From NCBI GenBank assembly GCA_937906635.1, contig CALCYP010000064.1, positions 1-7,805 of the forward strand: 7,805 nucleotides of DNA, given 5' to 3'. The DNA is from an uncultured bacterium (GTDB lineage Bacteria; Patescibacteriota; Gracilibacteria; Absconditabacterales; Absconditicoccaceae). Below, piece after piece: positions 1 through 6,167 of this stretch. Position 1 is the stretch's first letter; each line of letters begins with the position of its first letter. Both the position numbers and the translations under genes were made by a program. The notes beneath the pieces are model-generated. The model had not been told where the DNA came from and made no database searches. It was given only the letters and a program-made list of their open reading frames with translations.

Positions 1-1110
1 AATTTTCAATTTGGGAGTCTCGACAATGTCTCAAGTTAATTCTGGTTCTTCTGGATCATCTCATTCATCAGGTTCGTTGTAAACCACTCCAGGATTTGCT
101 GTAAATCATTCATATACATTTTGCACAAAATCGCTATCGGTTTCAAAAATATTTTTGGTATCGATAAATCTCTGAAAAGATACAGTATTTTTCTTTTTAC
201 TTGCTAAAGCTTGGAATGTATCAACAATTTCTCAAGAATAAATCAATCTAATCTGAAATTCTTTATCGTCAGCTATTGAAAAACTGCTGGAATCTAGCGA
301 CATTACGGGAATTCACGATACTACATTATTTGCTCAAGCGTTTCAAATTATTATTACAGTTTCTGCTGGAATATAGATGTTTGAAATTGTCCTAATTCAT
401 CTAGCAGCTCAAGAGAATTCTAAGTTTCACTCAAAATCATCTCATGCATTGTAGATTTCAATTCGTTCGTTATTTCATCAAAAAAACACTTCTGAAATAA
501 CTAAATTTGGTAATTCTAATTCTCCTATATCTTCTGTATTTCCTGTCCACTCTCAGTCAATTAAAACACATTGATTTGCACAAAACAATGTACAATCTTC
601 ATCATCATAGCAATAATCGCAAATCTCACAATCATCATATACATAACGAAAATTTTCGTTTTCTATCTGTAAATTATCTTCAATTTTTTGTTTCTTTTCT
701 TCTTGCTCTTCAATATATTCTTGTCATATATCCATTCCTCATCCTAGAATATCAGCCGAAAAATCTAAAAAATTCTCAGTTTCATCATTACTCACTAATC
801 CATTTACTAAAGAATTTCAAGATTCTACTCTAGTTCCTGATGACTCTCCAAGATTTGTTTCATTCGCAGTAATAGTGAATTCAGGATTTTCATTAATCTC
901 ATCATTTTCTCACTCCGAAATTATACTATCGTTTGTACCCAATGAAAAATCTGGATTAATATCTACTGAGTCCTTTCTTAACTCATTTTCATCTAAAGAA
1001 CTAGTTTCATAGTCATCTATAAATTCTTCATTATTAGAAAAACTATAATAAAAAAAGTTACTGGAAATCACCAATAGCAACATAAAAATAGACATTATTT
1101 TTTTCATCAT
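1..1110 (-). CDS. Secreted acidic protein with Cys cluster and lamin-tail-like domain (3' end beyond window)
   Basis: With TGA read as Gly this frame is open for 370 codons from ATG at 1110 to the window edge, so the C-terminus is missing. Residues 1 to about 25 (MMKKIMSIFMLLLVISS...) form a Sec-type signal peptide. No lipobox Cys follows, so it is probably exported rather than a lipoprotein. Residues 26-150 are an acidic, Asn/Glu/Ser-rich low-complexity stretch. A cysteine cluster follows at C161, C164, C167, C173, C177 and C181. Residues about 202-312 (NLVISEVFFDGG, then EIEIYN, then a beta-rich stretch) resemble a lamin-tail domain, a beta-sandwich found on secreted bacterial proteins. After it comes an acidic Pro/Glu linker. 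Two ATGs sit at the start (1110 and 1107), neither with a Shine-Dalgarno site. The frame is certain; the domain call is by pattern only, and the function is unknown, probably cell surface or extracellular. Confidence 0.8.
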
Positions 1111-1139
1111 TTATCAGTCGTGATAAGGATAAATAATCG

Positions 1140-1168
1140 CTTATAATTTTTTTGTCCACTTTTGTCAA
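1140..1168 (-). promoter_or_regulatory. Sigma70-type promoter for the secreted protein
   Basis: On the minus strand there is a perfect -35 box TTGACA (1168-1163), a 17-nt spacer and a -10 box TATAAG (1145-1140, one mismatch to consensus). Transcription would start near 1133, giving a 5' UTR of roughly 23 nt before the ATG at 1110. The match and spacing are close to ideal for a housekeeping sigma factor. Confidence 0.7.
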
Positions 1169-1210
1169 GATAAAGTTAAGTTAATTTAATTTGAATCTTA
1201 CTATATTAAA

Positions 1211-1687
1211 CTAAATTTCTACAATTTTCTGCTTGATATCATATTTATCTAATGGATAGTGCTTTATCCTTGGCTTATCTCAATAAGAATAATCTATTAT
1301 CGTCACTATATTACCTTTTTGCAACCAGAATTTTTTATTATCTGAATATCTTGCTCTATCTTTTGCCTCTAATGCACTTTTTACTTCACAAGTCGGATCA
1401 AGAAATAAATCTTCTAATAGCTCTGGTCAAGTTGCTTGTGTGACTTTTTTTGTTATTTCTGTGTTCCTTTTGAATATAATATCTGTTTCATTAACTTCAT
1501 AATTGGTGATTTCCCCGTTTTCTATAGTCGTAATTATAGTTTTATCTTCATTAAACCACCAATATTTTCACATATCTTTGCTATTGATTATGTGTTCTAC
1601 ATTTTTTTTACTAATTTTTTTCCATCATTCTCTTAGATCTAAAAATGGAGTAGTGTTTAGTTTGTCAATTTTATTAATTCCTACCAT
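1211..1687 (-). CDS. Hypothetical protein, 158 aa
   Basis: Reading TGA as Gly gives an open frame from ATG at 1687 to TAG at 1213-1211. I do not recognise the family. The protein starts MVGINKIDKLNTTPFLDLRE and is mixed-charge, Lys/Glu/Ile-rich, with an aromatic patch (KYWWFNEDK) near residue 44 and only one Cys. It has no signal peptide or membrane segment, so it is probably cytosolic. It lies 100 nt upstream of the secreted-protein gene on the same strand, but that gene has its own promoter, so co-transcription is possible but not required. No Shine-Dalgarno site precedes the start. Support for it being a real gene is the continuous frame using TGA for Gly, the promoter just upstream, and the absence of any better frame on the other strand. 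Confidence 0.7.
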
Positions 1688-1709
1688 TTTGTATAAATAA
1701 AGAAATAAA

Positions 1710-1751
1710 ATTATACCATAAATATTTTAGATATTTTTTTAAATTTGTCAA
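1710..1751 (-). promoter_or_regulatory. Promoter(s) for the 158-aa hypothetical gene
   Basis: Two overlapping minus-strand candidates are visible. One is a perfect -10 with an extended element, TGG then TATAAT (1718-1710), 22 nt before the ATG at 1687. The other is TTGACA (1751-1746), a 16-nt spacer and TAAAAT (1729-1724). Either could drive the gene; the extended -10 is the better match but would give a very short 5' UTR. Confidence 0.55.
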
Positions 1752-1761
1752 ATTTTTAGCC

Positions 1762-1789
1762 TTGATTTTGGTGAGAAAATGGTTAAATT
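1762..1789 (+). promoter_or_regulatory. Candidate promoter for the thrS leader transcript
   Basis: TTGATT (1762-1767), a 16-nt spacer and TAAATT (1784-1789) is a moderate sigma70-like match facing thrS. A second weak option is TTGAGA (1788-1793) with GATTAT (1812-1817) at 18 nt. The leader peptide and attenuator require transcription to start upstream of 1895, so a promoter in this gap is expected, but neither match is strong. Confidence 0.35.
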
Positions 1790-1819
1790 GAGAAAATATA
1801 TGAGTTAAGTGGATTATAG

Positions 1820-1874
1820 AAATCCTCCACCACTTCGTGGTCCCCCTCCTTTAAAAAGGAGGACAGAGGAATTT
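1820..1874. repeat. Small compound-hairpin repeat (MITE-like) in the thrS 5' leader
   Basis: The two ends are near-perfect inverted repeats: AAATCCTC at 1820-1827 and GAGGAATTT at 1866-1874, with one bulged base. Inside are two hairpins: ACCAC-TTC-GTGGT (1829-1841), and CCTCCTT pairing with AAGGAGG (1845-1851 with 1856-1862). The result is a three-way folded element of about 55 bp. It is more GC-rich than its surroundings and resembles short intergenic palindromic repeats that occur in many copies in bacterial genomes. Whether it is dispersed here cannot be judged from one window. It lies about 20 nt before the leader-peptide start, so it may be transcribed as part of the thrS leader. Confidence 0.5.
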
Positions 1875-1894
1875 TACTCTCTATCAAGTGAAAT

Positions 1895-1942
1895 ATGATG
1901 CATCTTGGAACTAATACAACAACTACTACAGTAACCAGTTAA
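1895..1942 (+). CDS. Threonine-rich leader peptide of the thrS attenuator
   Basis: A 15-codon ORF, MMHLGTNTTTTTVTS, ends at TAA 1940-1942. Seven of 15 codons are Thr (ACT three times, ACA three times, ACC once), including five in a row at 1916-1930. A start at the second ATG (1898) would give 14 residues. It sits immediately upstream of alternative hairpins and the threonyl-tRNA synthetase gene, the layout of classical leader peptides such as thrL and pheM. The peptide itself probably has no function; its translation measures charged tRNA-Thr. A ribosome held at the Thr run has its front edge near 1940-1945, leaving 1945-1953 free, whereas one at the stop codon covers that segment. No Shine-Dalgarno site is obvious; AAGTG at 1886-1890 is a weak possibility. 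Confidence 0.8.
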   Translation: MMHLGTNTTTTTVTS

Positions 1943-2003
1943 AATTGGTAGGAGTTTTGTATTGTTCAAATCAAATATTCCTACCAAACAGGTAGGTTTT
2001 TTT
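1934..2003 (+). promoter_or_regulatory. Transcription attenuator with alternative hairpins (threonine-responsive)
   Basis: Three segments after the Thr codons can pair in exclusive ways. Segment 2, TTGGTAGGA (1945-1953), is the exact reverse complement of segment 3, TCCTACCAA (1979-1987); this 9-bp stem is the antiterminator. Part of segment 3 (CCTACC, 1980-1985) can instead pair with GGTAGG (1991-1996) to form the terminator. Upstream, 1934-1939 at the end of the leader ORF can pair with 1944-1949 (six pairs, one a wobble), a protector stem that would block the antiterminator. Inferred logic: Thr starvation stalls the ribosome, the antiterminator forms and thrS is read; with ample Thr the ribosome reaches the stop, covers segment 2, and the terminator forms. 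Confidence 0.8.
1980..2003 (+). terminator. Intrinsic terminator of the thrS attenuator
   Basis: CCTACC and GGTAGG form a perfect 6-bp stem with a 5-nt loop (AAACA), followed directly by seven T residues (1997-2003). It lies 14 nt before the thrS ATG, so when formed it would end transcription before the gene. The short stem fits a conditional rather than a constitutive terminator. Confidence 0.75.
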
Positions 2004-2017
2004 ATCAAATAACTATT

Positions 2018-3916
2018 ATGAAGATGTCAGAGCATGAAGATTCATTATTATTTAGACAGCGCCACACGCTTGCACACGTATTGGCTGAAGCTGTACAGAG
2101 AGTCCAACAACGAGATGTAGAAGTTGCTATTGGACCTGCAATCGACAATTGATTGTATTATGACTTTTTATTTAGTCCAGAAAAACAGATTTGAGAAGAT
2201 GATTTGAAAAAAGTACAAGATCAGATGGAAAAAATCGTAAAAGAATGACAAGAATTAATCCGTATCGATGTACCAGCAGAAGAATCAGATTATTTAGTCA
2301 ATACTCTCATGAAACAGAAATACAAAGATGAGATGAGGAGAGAATTTTTGGCTGCAGGAGAGACTATTTCTTTTTATGTAAATACTATCGTAGAAGCCGC
2401 AAAAGATAGAGTCTTGCAATGAGTAGATGAAAACTACATCAAATATTATGAATGAATCACTGAATATCTTCAAACCAAATATCCAGATAAATTCACTGGA
2501 AAATTTGCTACATTTTTGGACATGTGTGAATGACCACATGTAGAAAGTACAAAAGAAATTGATCCAAAATCTTTTAAAATAGACAAATTGGCTTGAGCAT
2601 ACTGGAGATGAAATAGCAATAATGTGATGATGACCAGAATTTACGTTTGGGCTTTCTCAAACAAAGAGGAATTGAGAGAATACGCTGAGATGATGGAAGA
2701 AGCAAAGAAAAGGGATCATAGAAAATTGTGAAAAGATTTGGACTTATTCTTTTTTGACGATTTGACTGGAAAATGACTTCCGATGTATTTGCCTCGTGGA
2801 TATATAGTTTATCATCTATTGGAAGAGTATATCAGAGAAAAAGAGACAAAATTATGATACTATCATGTCATGACACCATGTCTTTGAAATGTAGATTTGT
2901 ATAGGACTTCTGGACACTTGGATCATTATCAAGATGGCATGTTCCCAATCATGGAGAGAGAATGAGAAGAATTTGTTTTGAGGCCTATGAACTGCCCTCA
3001 TCATATGATGATATATGCAAATCAATTACATTCATACAAAGATTTACCAATCAGAATCGGAGAAATTGCTCATGATTTCAGATTTGAATCTTCTGGTACA
3101 TTGAAATGAATCGAGAGATCTAGACATTTCTGTCAAAATGATGCTCACCTTTTTGTGACTCCAGAACAGATGAAAGACGAATTTAAAAAGGTTGTGAATT
3201 TGATTTTTGATGTTTATAAGGATTTTGGAATTGAAAATTATAGGTGTGTACTATCTCTTAGAGATCCCGAAGATAAAGTAAAATATCATCCAGATGATGC
3301 TATGCGAGAAAAAGCTGAAAATTCATTGAGAGAAGTATTGAATGAGATGGGACTTGAGTATACAGAAGAAATTTGAGAAGCTGCATTCTACGGACCAAAA
3401 TTAGACGTAAATGTAAAGCCAGCTATCTGAAACGAATATACACTCTCAACTTGTCAGCTTGATTTCTGTCTACCTGCTAAATTTGATTTGAAATATACAG
3501 ACAAAGATGGAGAAAAGAAAACTCCAATAGTTTTACATAGGGCAATTTTATGAGCAATTGGAAGATTTTTTGCTTATATTATCGAAGAAACAAAATGAGT
3601 TTTCCCTACTCGATTAGCTCCAGAACAAGTAAAAATTATTCCAGTAGCAGATGCCTTCAATGATTATGCAAACAAAGTGTGTGAAGAATTAAAATCTCAC
3701 AATTTCAGAGTATCAGTAGATGAATGAAGCGATAGTTTCAATAAGAAAATTAGAAATGCAGAACTTTTGAAAATCCCATATATTTTGATTGTTTGAGAAA
3801 AAGAAGTTTGAGCAAATACAGTTTCAGTGAGAGAATTTGTCTCAAAAGAGCAATATACTTTGAAATTAAATGAATTTGTAGATAAATTAGCTGAAATAGT
3901 AAAAAGCAAGAAATAA
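2018..3916 (+). CDS. thrS: Threonyl-tRNA synthetase (TGS domain absent)
   Basis: This cytosolic class II enzyme charges tRNA-Thr with threonine using ATP. The 632-aa product contains about 20 TGA codons read as Gly. Residues about 10-230 are the editing domain, with H16xxxH20 and C170-x-GPH174; the Gly of CxGPH is itself TGA. A catalytic core follows: RPMNCPHHMM with zinc ligand C326, motif 2 from RFESSGTLKG to FCQNDAH with H377, and motif 3 IVLHRAILG with H507. The C326-H377 spacing (51) equals that of the E. coli enzyme. The anticodon-binding domain starts near LAPEQVKIIPV and contains PYILIVGEKE. The usual N-terminal TGS domain is missing, and no upstream start is possible because the attenuator terminator occupies that DNA. 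Oddities: roughly 25 extra residues before CxGPH, and GAIGRF where motif 3 usually has GSxERF. The start lacks a Shine-Dalgarno site; a second in-frame ATG lies at 2024. Confidence 0.97.
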
Positions 3917-3926
3917 ATTGGTCAGC

Positions 3927-4004
3927 AGTCGACAGTCATCAGTCTATGGTCACAGAATATAACTAATTATATAGCTGCCGACTAGAGACTAGTGTCTGTC
4001 GACT
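3927..4004. repeat. Palindromic repeat after thrS (family copy 1)
   Basis: AGTCGACAG (3927-3935) pairs perfectly with CTGTCGACT (3996-4004), and AGTCT (3941-3945) with AGACT (3986-3990), around a 40-nt centre. The left arm matches the left arm of the repeat at 5168-5217 at about 18 of 23 positions, so both belong to one family. It begins 11 nt after the thrS stop. The nearest T-run starts about 15 nt beyond the stem, so it is not a textbook intrinsic terminator, though it could protect the mRNA 3' end. Confidence 0.6.
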
Positions 4005-4014
4005 AAATATTTTC

Positions 4015-4042
4015 TTGCATTTTTTTTTGTTATTTCTACAAT
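4015..4042 (+). promoter_or_regulatory. Promoter for the pyruvyl transferase gene
   Basis: TTGCAT (4015-4020), a 16-nt spacer containing a T-run, and TACAAT (4037-4042) form a reasonable sigma70-type match 28 nt before the ATG at 4070. The gap between this and the thrS palindrome otherwise holds only AT-rich sequence. Confidence 0.5.
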
Positions 4043-4069
4043 AAATTCATTCATTTAGTATCAAAAATA

Positions 4070-5197
4070 ATGAAAATTTATTTGAAATGATTTTATGGAT
4101 ACAAAAATTTTTGAGATGAAGTAATCCTTTTTTGATTGCTAAATTATTTGCAAAATGAGTACAATCCAGATGAAATTGTAGTGGAAGTATGAGATATTGA
4201 ACGGATTCAAAATCGATTGAATAAAAATAAAGAATATCTGCAAAATTGAATCATAGATAAATTAGAATTTGTGGAGAATAAGGAAATAAGCAAAAGATTT
4301 AGACAAATTTTGTCATTTTTTGGTATAAATAAATATAAAAAATATTTCAAAGTTTTCTGATGATGAGAAGTCTTGGATGAAAGTAGGAAATTTCCACACG
4401 ACTGATGGAATCTTGCATTACTCCACAATTATAGTATCAGAAAATGAAAATTTATTTTGGTGTGATGAATTTGAACTTATGAGAAATTTAGGACAAAAAA
4501 GTTGTTCAAATATATCCTACATAGAGCACAAAAAATAATTTGTAGAGAGAAAATATCGTATGAAAGAGCTGTTTCACATTGATGAAAAAATGCGATAAGT
4601 TATGAAGATTTTTCGAAAGAAATATTTAAAGATTCTTCGTCGCAAAGCTCCTCAGAATGACACGTTGGGGTCATTCTGAACGAAACAAAGTGAAGTGCTC
4701 CGACTAGTCCTCAGGCAAGCCGAGAGTCCTCGTGAAACGGGAGAGAGTCCTCGCAAGGCGGGAAAGAATATATAAATGTTAATAAAGATTCTTCGCTACG
4801 TACCGCTAACGGCATAAATTCACAATGACAAAACACAATTTTAATCAATATTTCTCCAAAATATTTTAACCAAAACAATATTGAAAAGATAAAAAATTTT
4901 GTCTGAAAATACGGTTCTGATGGCAAAAAAATATTTTTTCCAGCGGATATAAATATTGATAAAGAATTATTCATTGCTGTGAGAAAAAATATCCCAGATT
5001 TAGAAATTTATGACTGGACAAAACATAGTTTGAAAGATAGTATTAACTTGTTTGCAAACTGTGTCTGATGAATATGATCAAGGTTACATTTTCTGTATCC
5101 TTTAAAAATTTTTGGAAAAAATTTTGAAAACATTTCAGATTCAGATAAAGTGAAGAAAGTAGTTGTTAGTCTCCAGTCTTTAGTCTATAGTTGATAG
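4070..5197 (+). CDS. Polysaccharide pyruvyl transferase-like protein with in-frame repeat insertion
   Basis: With TGA as Gly the frame is open for 375 aa from ATG 4070 to TAG 5195-5197. The pattern fits the polysaccharide pyruvyl transferase family (CsaB/WcaK-like), which transfers pyruvate from PEP onto cell-surface glycans. Matching features are an N-terminal GFYGYKNFGDE nucleotide-binding-like loop (residues 7-17), GGGEVLDES at 97, LVGGIGTY around 131, CREKIS with R159-E160, and GIGSRLH with R338 and H340 near the C-terminus. Residues about 187-253 do not look like protein: they are translated palindromic repeats rich in Ser, Gly, Glu and Arg. Family-like sequence resumes at NTILINISPKYF. 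The last residues (VVVSLQSLVYSG) come from a second palindromic repeat. Without the insert the protein would be about 308 aa. It may still work if the insert loops out, or be a decaying gene. The substrate is unknown. Confidence 0.75.
4627..4829. repeat. Composite palindromic repeat cluster inserted in frame in a gene
   Basis: About 200 bp of intergenic-type repeats lie within the pyruvyl transferase frame. TCAGAATGAC (4652-4661) pairs perfectly with GTCATTCTGA (4670-4679). Three tandem 19-21-bp units follow, each beginning AGTCCTC (4706, 4725, 4746) and each with its own small hairpin. The cluster is bounded by a 13-nt direct repeat, TAAAGATTCTTCG, at 4627-4639 and 4783-4795, and the right part ends CACAATGAC. 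Its base composition is richer in G+C than the flanks. The GATTCTTCG and TCATTCTGA words resemble a dispersed palindromic element known from many bacterial genomes. Confidence 0.75.
4706..4765 (+). repeat. Three tandem AGTCCTC hairpin units
   Basis: Units start at 4706, 4725 and 4746. The first contains CTC-A-GGC-AA-GCC-GAG, the others CTCGTGAAACGGGAG and CTCGCAAGGCGGG, so the loop sequence differs while the CTC/GAG ends are kept. Unit lengths of 19 and 21 keep the whole cluster free of TAA and TAG in the gene's frame; the TGA codons inside are read as Gly. Confidence 0.6.
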
Positions 5198-5217
5198 AAA
5201 AGCTAGAGACTGGAGAC
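5169..5217. repeat. Palindromic repeat at the pyruvyl transferase 3' end (family copy 2)
   Basis: 5169-5183 pairs with 5203-5217 as a 15-bp stem with one G-T wobble and a 19-nt loop. The stop codon of the upstream gene (TAG 5195-5197) lies in the loop, so the gene's final codons derive from the repeat. The left arm resembles that of the palindrome at 3927. It sits between convergent genes and may act as a shared 3' structure, but lacks a directly adjacent T-run. Confidence 0.65.
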
Positions 5218-5239
5218 AAGCGACTAGTGACTAAAAATT

Positions 5240-6037
5240 TTACTTTGTAAAATTTTTAATACAATCCTTGTATCACATTTCGTATGCTATTTTCATTTTT
5301 TCCTTGTCCAGAGATAGTACTGGAATTGGTATTTCTCTATAAAATAATGTATCAGCCAACTTGGTATTTTCTAAAAGTCTTGATCTCAAAATTATTTCAA
5401 AATTCAAAAGTAAATTATCTTTTACAGTCTTTATCTCTTGATTTTTTTCAAACCAATTTAATGCGATTCAAATAATTTTGGCATATGGATATTTTTCTTT
5501 TGCTAAATCCACAGGAAAATTGTTTAAAACTCAACCATCGACTAAACAATAATTTTTGTACTTCACAGGTGGAAATATTCATGGGATTGACATACTTCAT
5601 AGCACAGTCTGCTGCAAATCTCATTTATCAAAAAGAATATATTGTGCTGTCCTTGTATCTACAGCTCAGACATACATTTTTTTACCCAATTCTGAATAAG
5701 ATTTTTTTATGTGCTGCTGTATTAGAACTTCAATTTTTTTGTTTGAAAGCAGTCATCATGTCTTTTTAAAAATATCATTGCTATAAAATTTTCATATTGT
5801 CATAGCTGCTAGTAAATCGTATATTTCATCTGCTTTTTTTCATCATGCCCAAAGTGATCAAACTATAGCTCAAATGCTGACTCAAAAAATTGTTTTGATT
5901 TCTTTGTCTATCCCCAGTTCTTCAAATCACTTCAAAACTCAAATTGTGTAAAATCACCTAAATCATCATCCAGAAAGGACCAAAACTTTATCTTTTGAGA
6001 ATAAAGATATGATTCTATTTATAATATTTTTTTTCAT
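5240..6037 (-). CDS. Patatin-like phospholipase
   Basis: A 265-aa protein read with TGA as Gly, from ATG 6037 to TAA 5242-5240. Patatin-family enzymes are lipid acyl hydrolases with a Ser-Asp dyad. All family landmarks are present in order: the oxyanion-hole loop GGGFRG (residues 23-28), the nucleophile elbow GVSIGA with Ser54, the SMSIPGIFPPV block (148-158) and DGG with Asp167. At least three Gly in the oxyanion loop and one each in the elbow and DGG are TGA codons. The length suits a compact single-domain patatin. No signal peptide is visible; the N-terminus (MKKNIINRIISLFSK) is basic and amphipathic and could bind membranes. It is convergent with the pyruvyl transferase, 42 nt apart, and divergent from the transposase. 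Likely role: phospholipid or lipid hydrolysis, for own-membrane turnover or for attacking host lipids. Substrate unknown. Confidence 0.92.
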
Positions 6038-6067
6038 CTGTATCAAAACATTGATAAATCTATGATA

Positions 6068-6095
6068 TTAATATAATTACAGATACAAAAATCAA
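6068..6095 (-). promoter_or_regulatory. Candidate promoter for the patatin gene
   Basis: On the minus strand TTGATT (6095-6090), a 16-nt spacer and TATTAA (6073-6068) lie about 30 nt upstream of the patatin ATG. The match is moderate, in DNA where AT-rich look-alikes are common. Confidence 0.35.
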
Positions 6096-6108
6096 TGAAA
6101 AAAATTTT

Positions 6109-6137
6109 TTGCAAAAAATAAAAAATAGGATTATAAT
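6109..6137 (+). promoter_or_regulatory. Promoter for the IS110 transposase
   Basis: TTGCAA (6109-6114), a 17-nt spacer and a perfect TATAAT (6132-6137) point towards the transposase ATG at 6168, leaving a 5' UTR of about 25 nt. The -35 and spacer overlap the left arm of an A/T inverted repeat. Confidence 0.55.
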
Positions 6138-6154
6138 TTTGTTTTTTATTTTTT
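6113..6154. repeat. 13-bp A/T-only inverted repeat upstream of the transposase
   Basis: Six A, T, six A (6113-6125) is the exact complement of six T, A, six T (6142-6154), with a 16-nt loop containing GGATTATAATTTTG. It could be part of the left end of the insertion sequence, a bidirectional terminator-like structure, or chance in low-complexity DNA. Confidence 0.45.
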
Positions 6155-6167
6155 ATATATTAAAAAA

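Noticed and set aside
507..833. Plus-strand ORF of 108 codons rich in Leu, His and Ser
   Set aside because: It is the shadow of the acidic minus-strand secreted protein, whose frame is open over the entire 1110 nt with TGA as Gly and has a signal peptide and promoter.
1252..1700. Three overlapping plus-strand ORFs of 63-66 codons
   Set aside because: They are hydrophobic antisense shadows of the 158-aa minus-strand gene and lack promoters or family signals.
1677..1986. Shared 10-mer ATTCCTACCA at 1677-1686 and 1977-1986
   Set aside because: The first copy is the start codon region of the minus-strand gene and has no matching pairing segments around it, so it is probably coincidence.
1943..2017. 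T-box riboswitch upstream of thrS
   Set aside because: There is no conserved T-box sequence of the AGGGTGGNACCGCG type and no Stem I-like region; the Thr-rich ORF and three short pairing segments explain the leader better.
3155..3376. A separate 73-aa gene inside thrS
   Set aside because: It is only the stretch of thrS between two in-frame TGA glycine codons.
2018..3916. thrS as a pseudogene with many stop codons
   Set aside because: Every internal stop is TGA, none is TAA or TAG, and several sit at invariant glycines, so recoding rather than decay explains them.
4015..4030. T-run as the thrS terminator
   Set aside because: The run is about 15 nt away from the 3927-4004 stem and lies within the spacer of a promoter match, so an intrinsic terminator is not supported.
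4706..4765. CRISPR array
   Set aside because: Three 19-21-bp units repeat end to end with no spacers, and each is a small hairpin.
4711..4974. Minus-strand ORF of 87 codons across the repeat cluster
   Set aside because: Its sequence is mainly reverse-read repeat, and the opposite strand continues the pyruvyl transferase frame on both sides.
5284..5769. Two plus-strand ORFs in the patatin region
   Set aside because: They are antisense to the patatin, whose catalytic motifs fix the coding strand.
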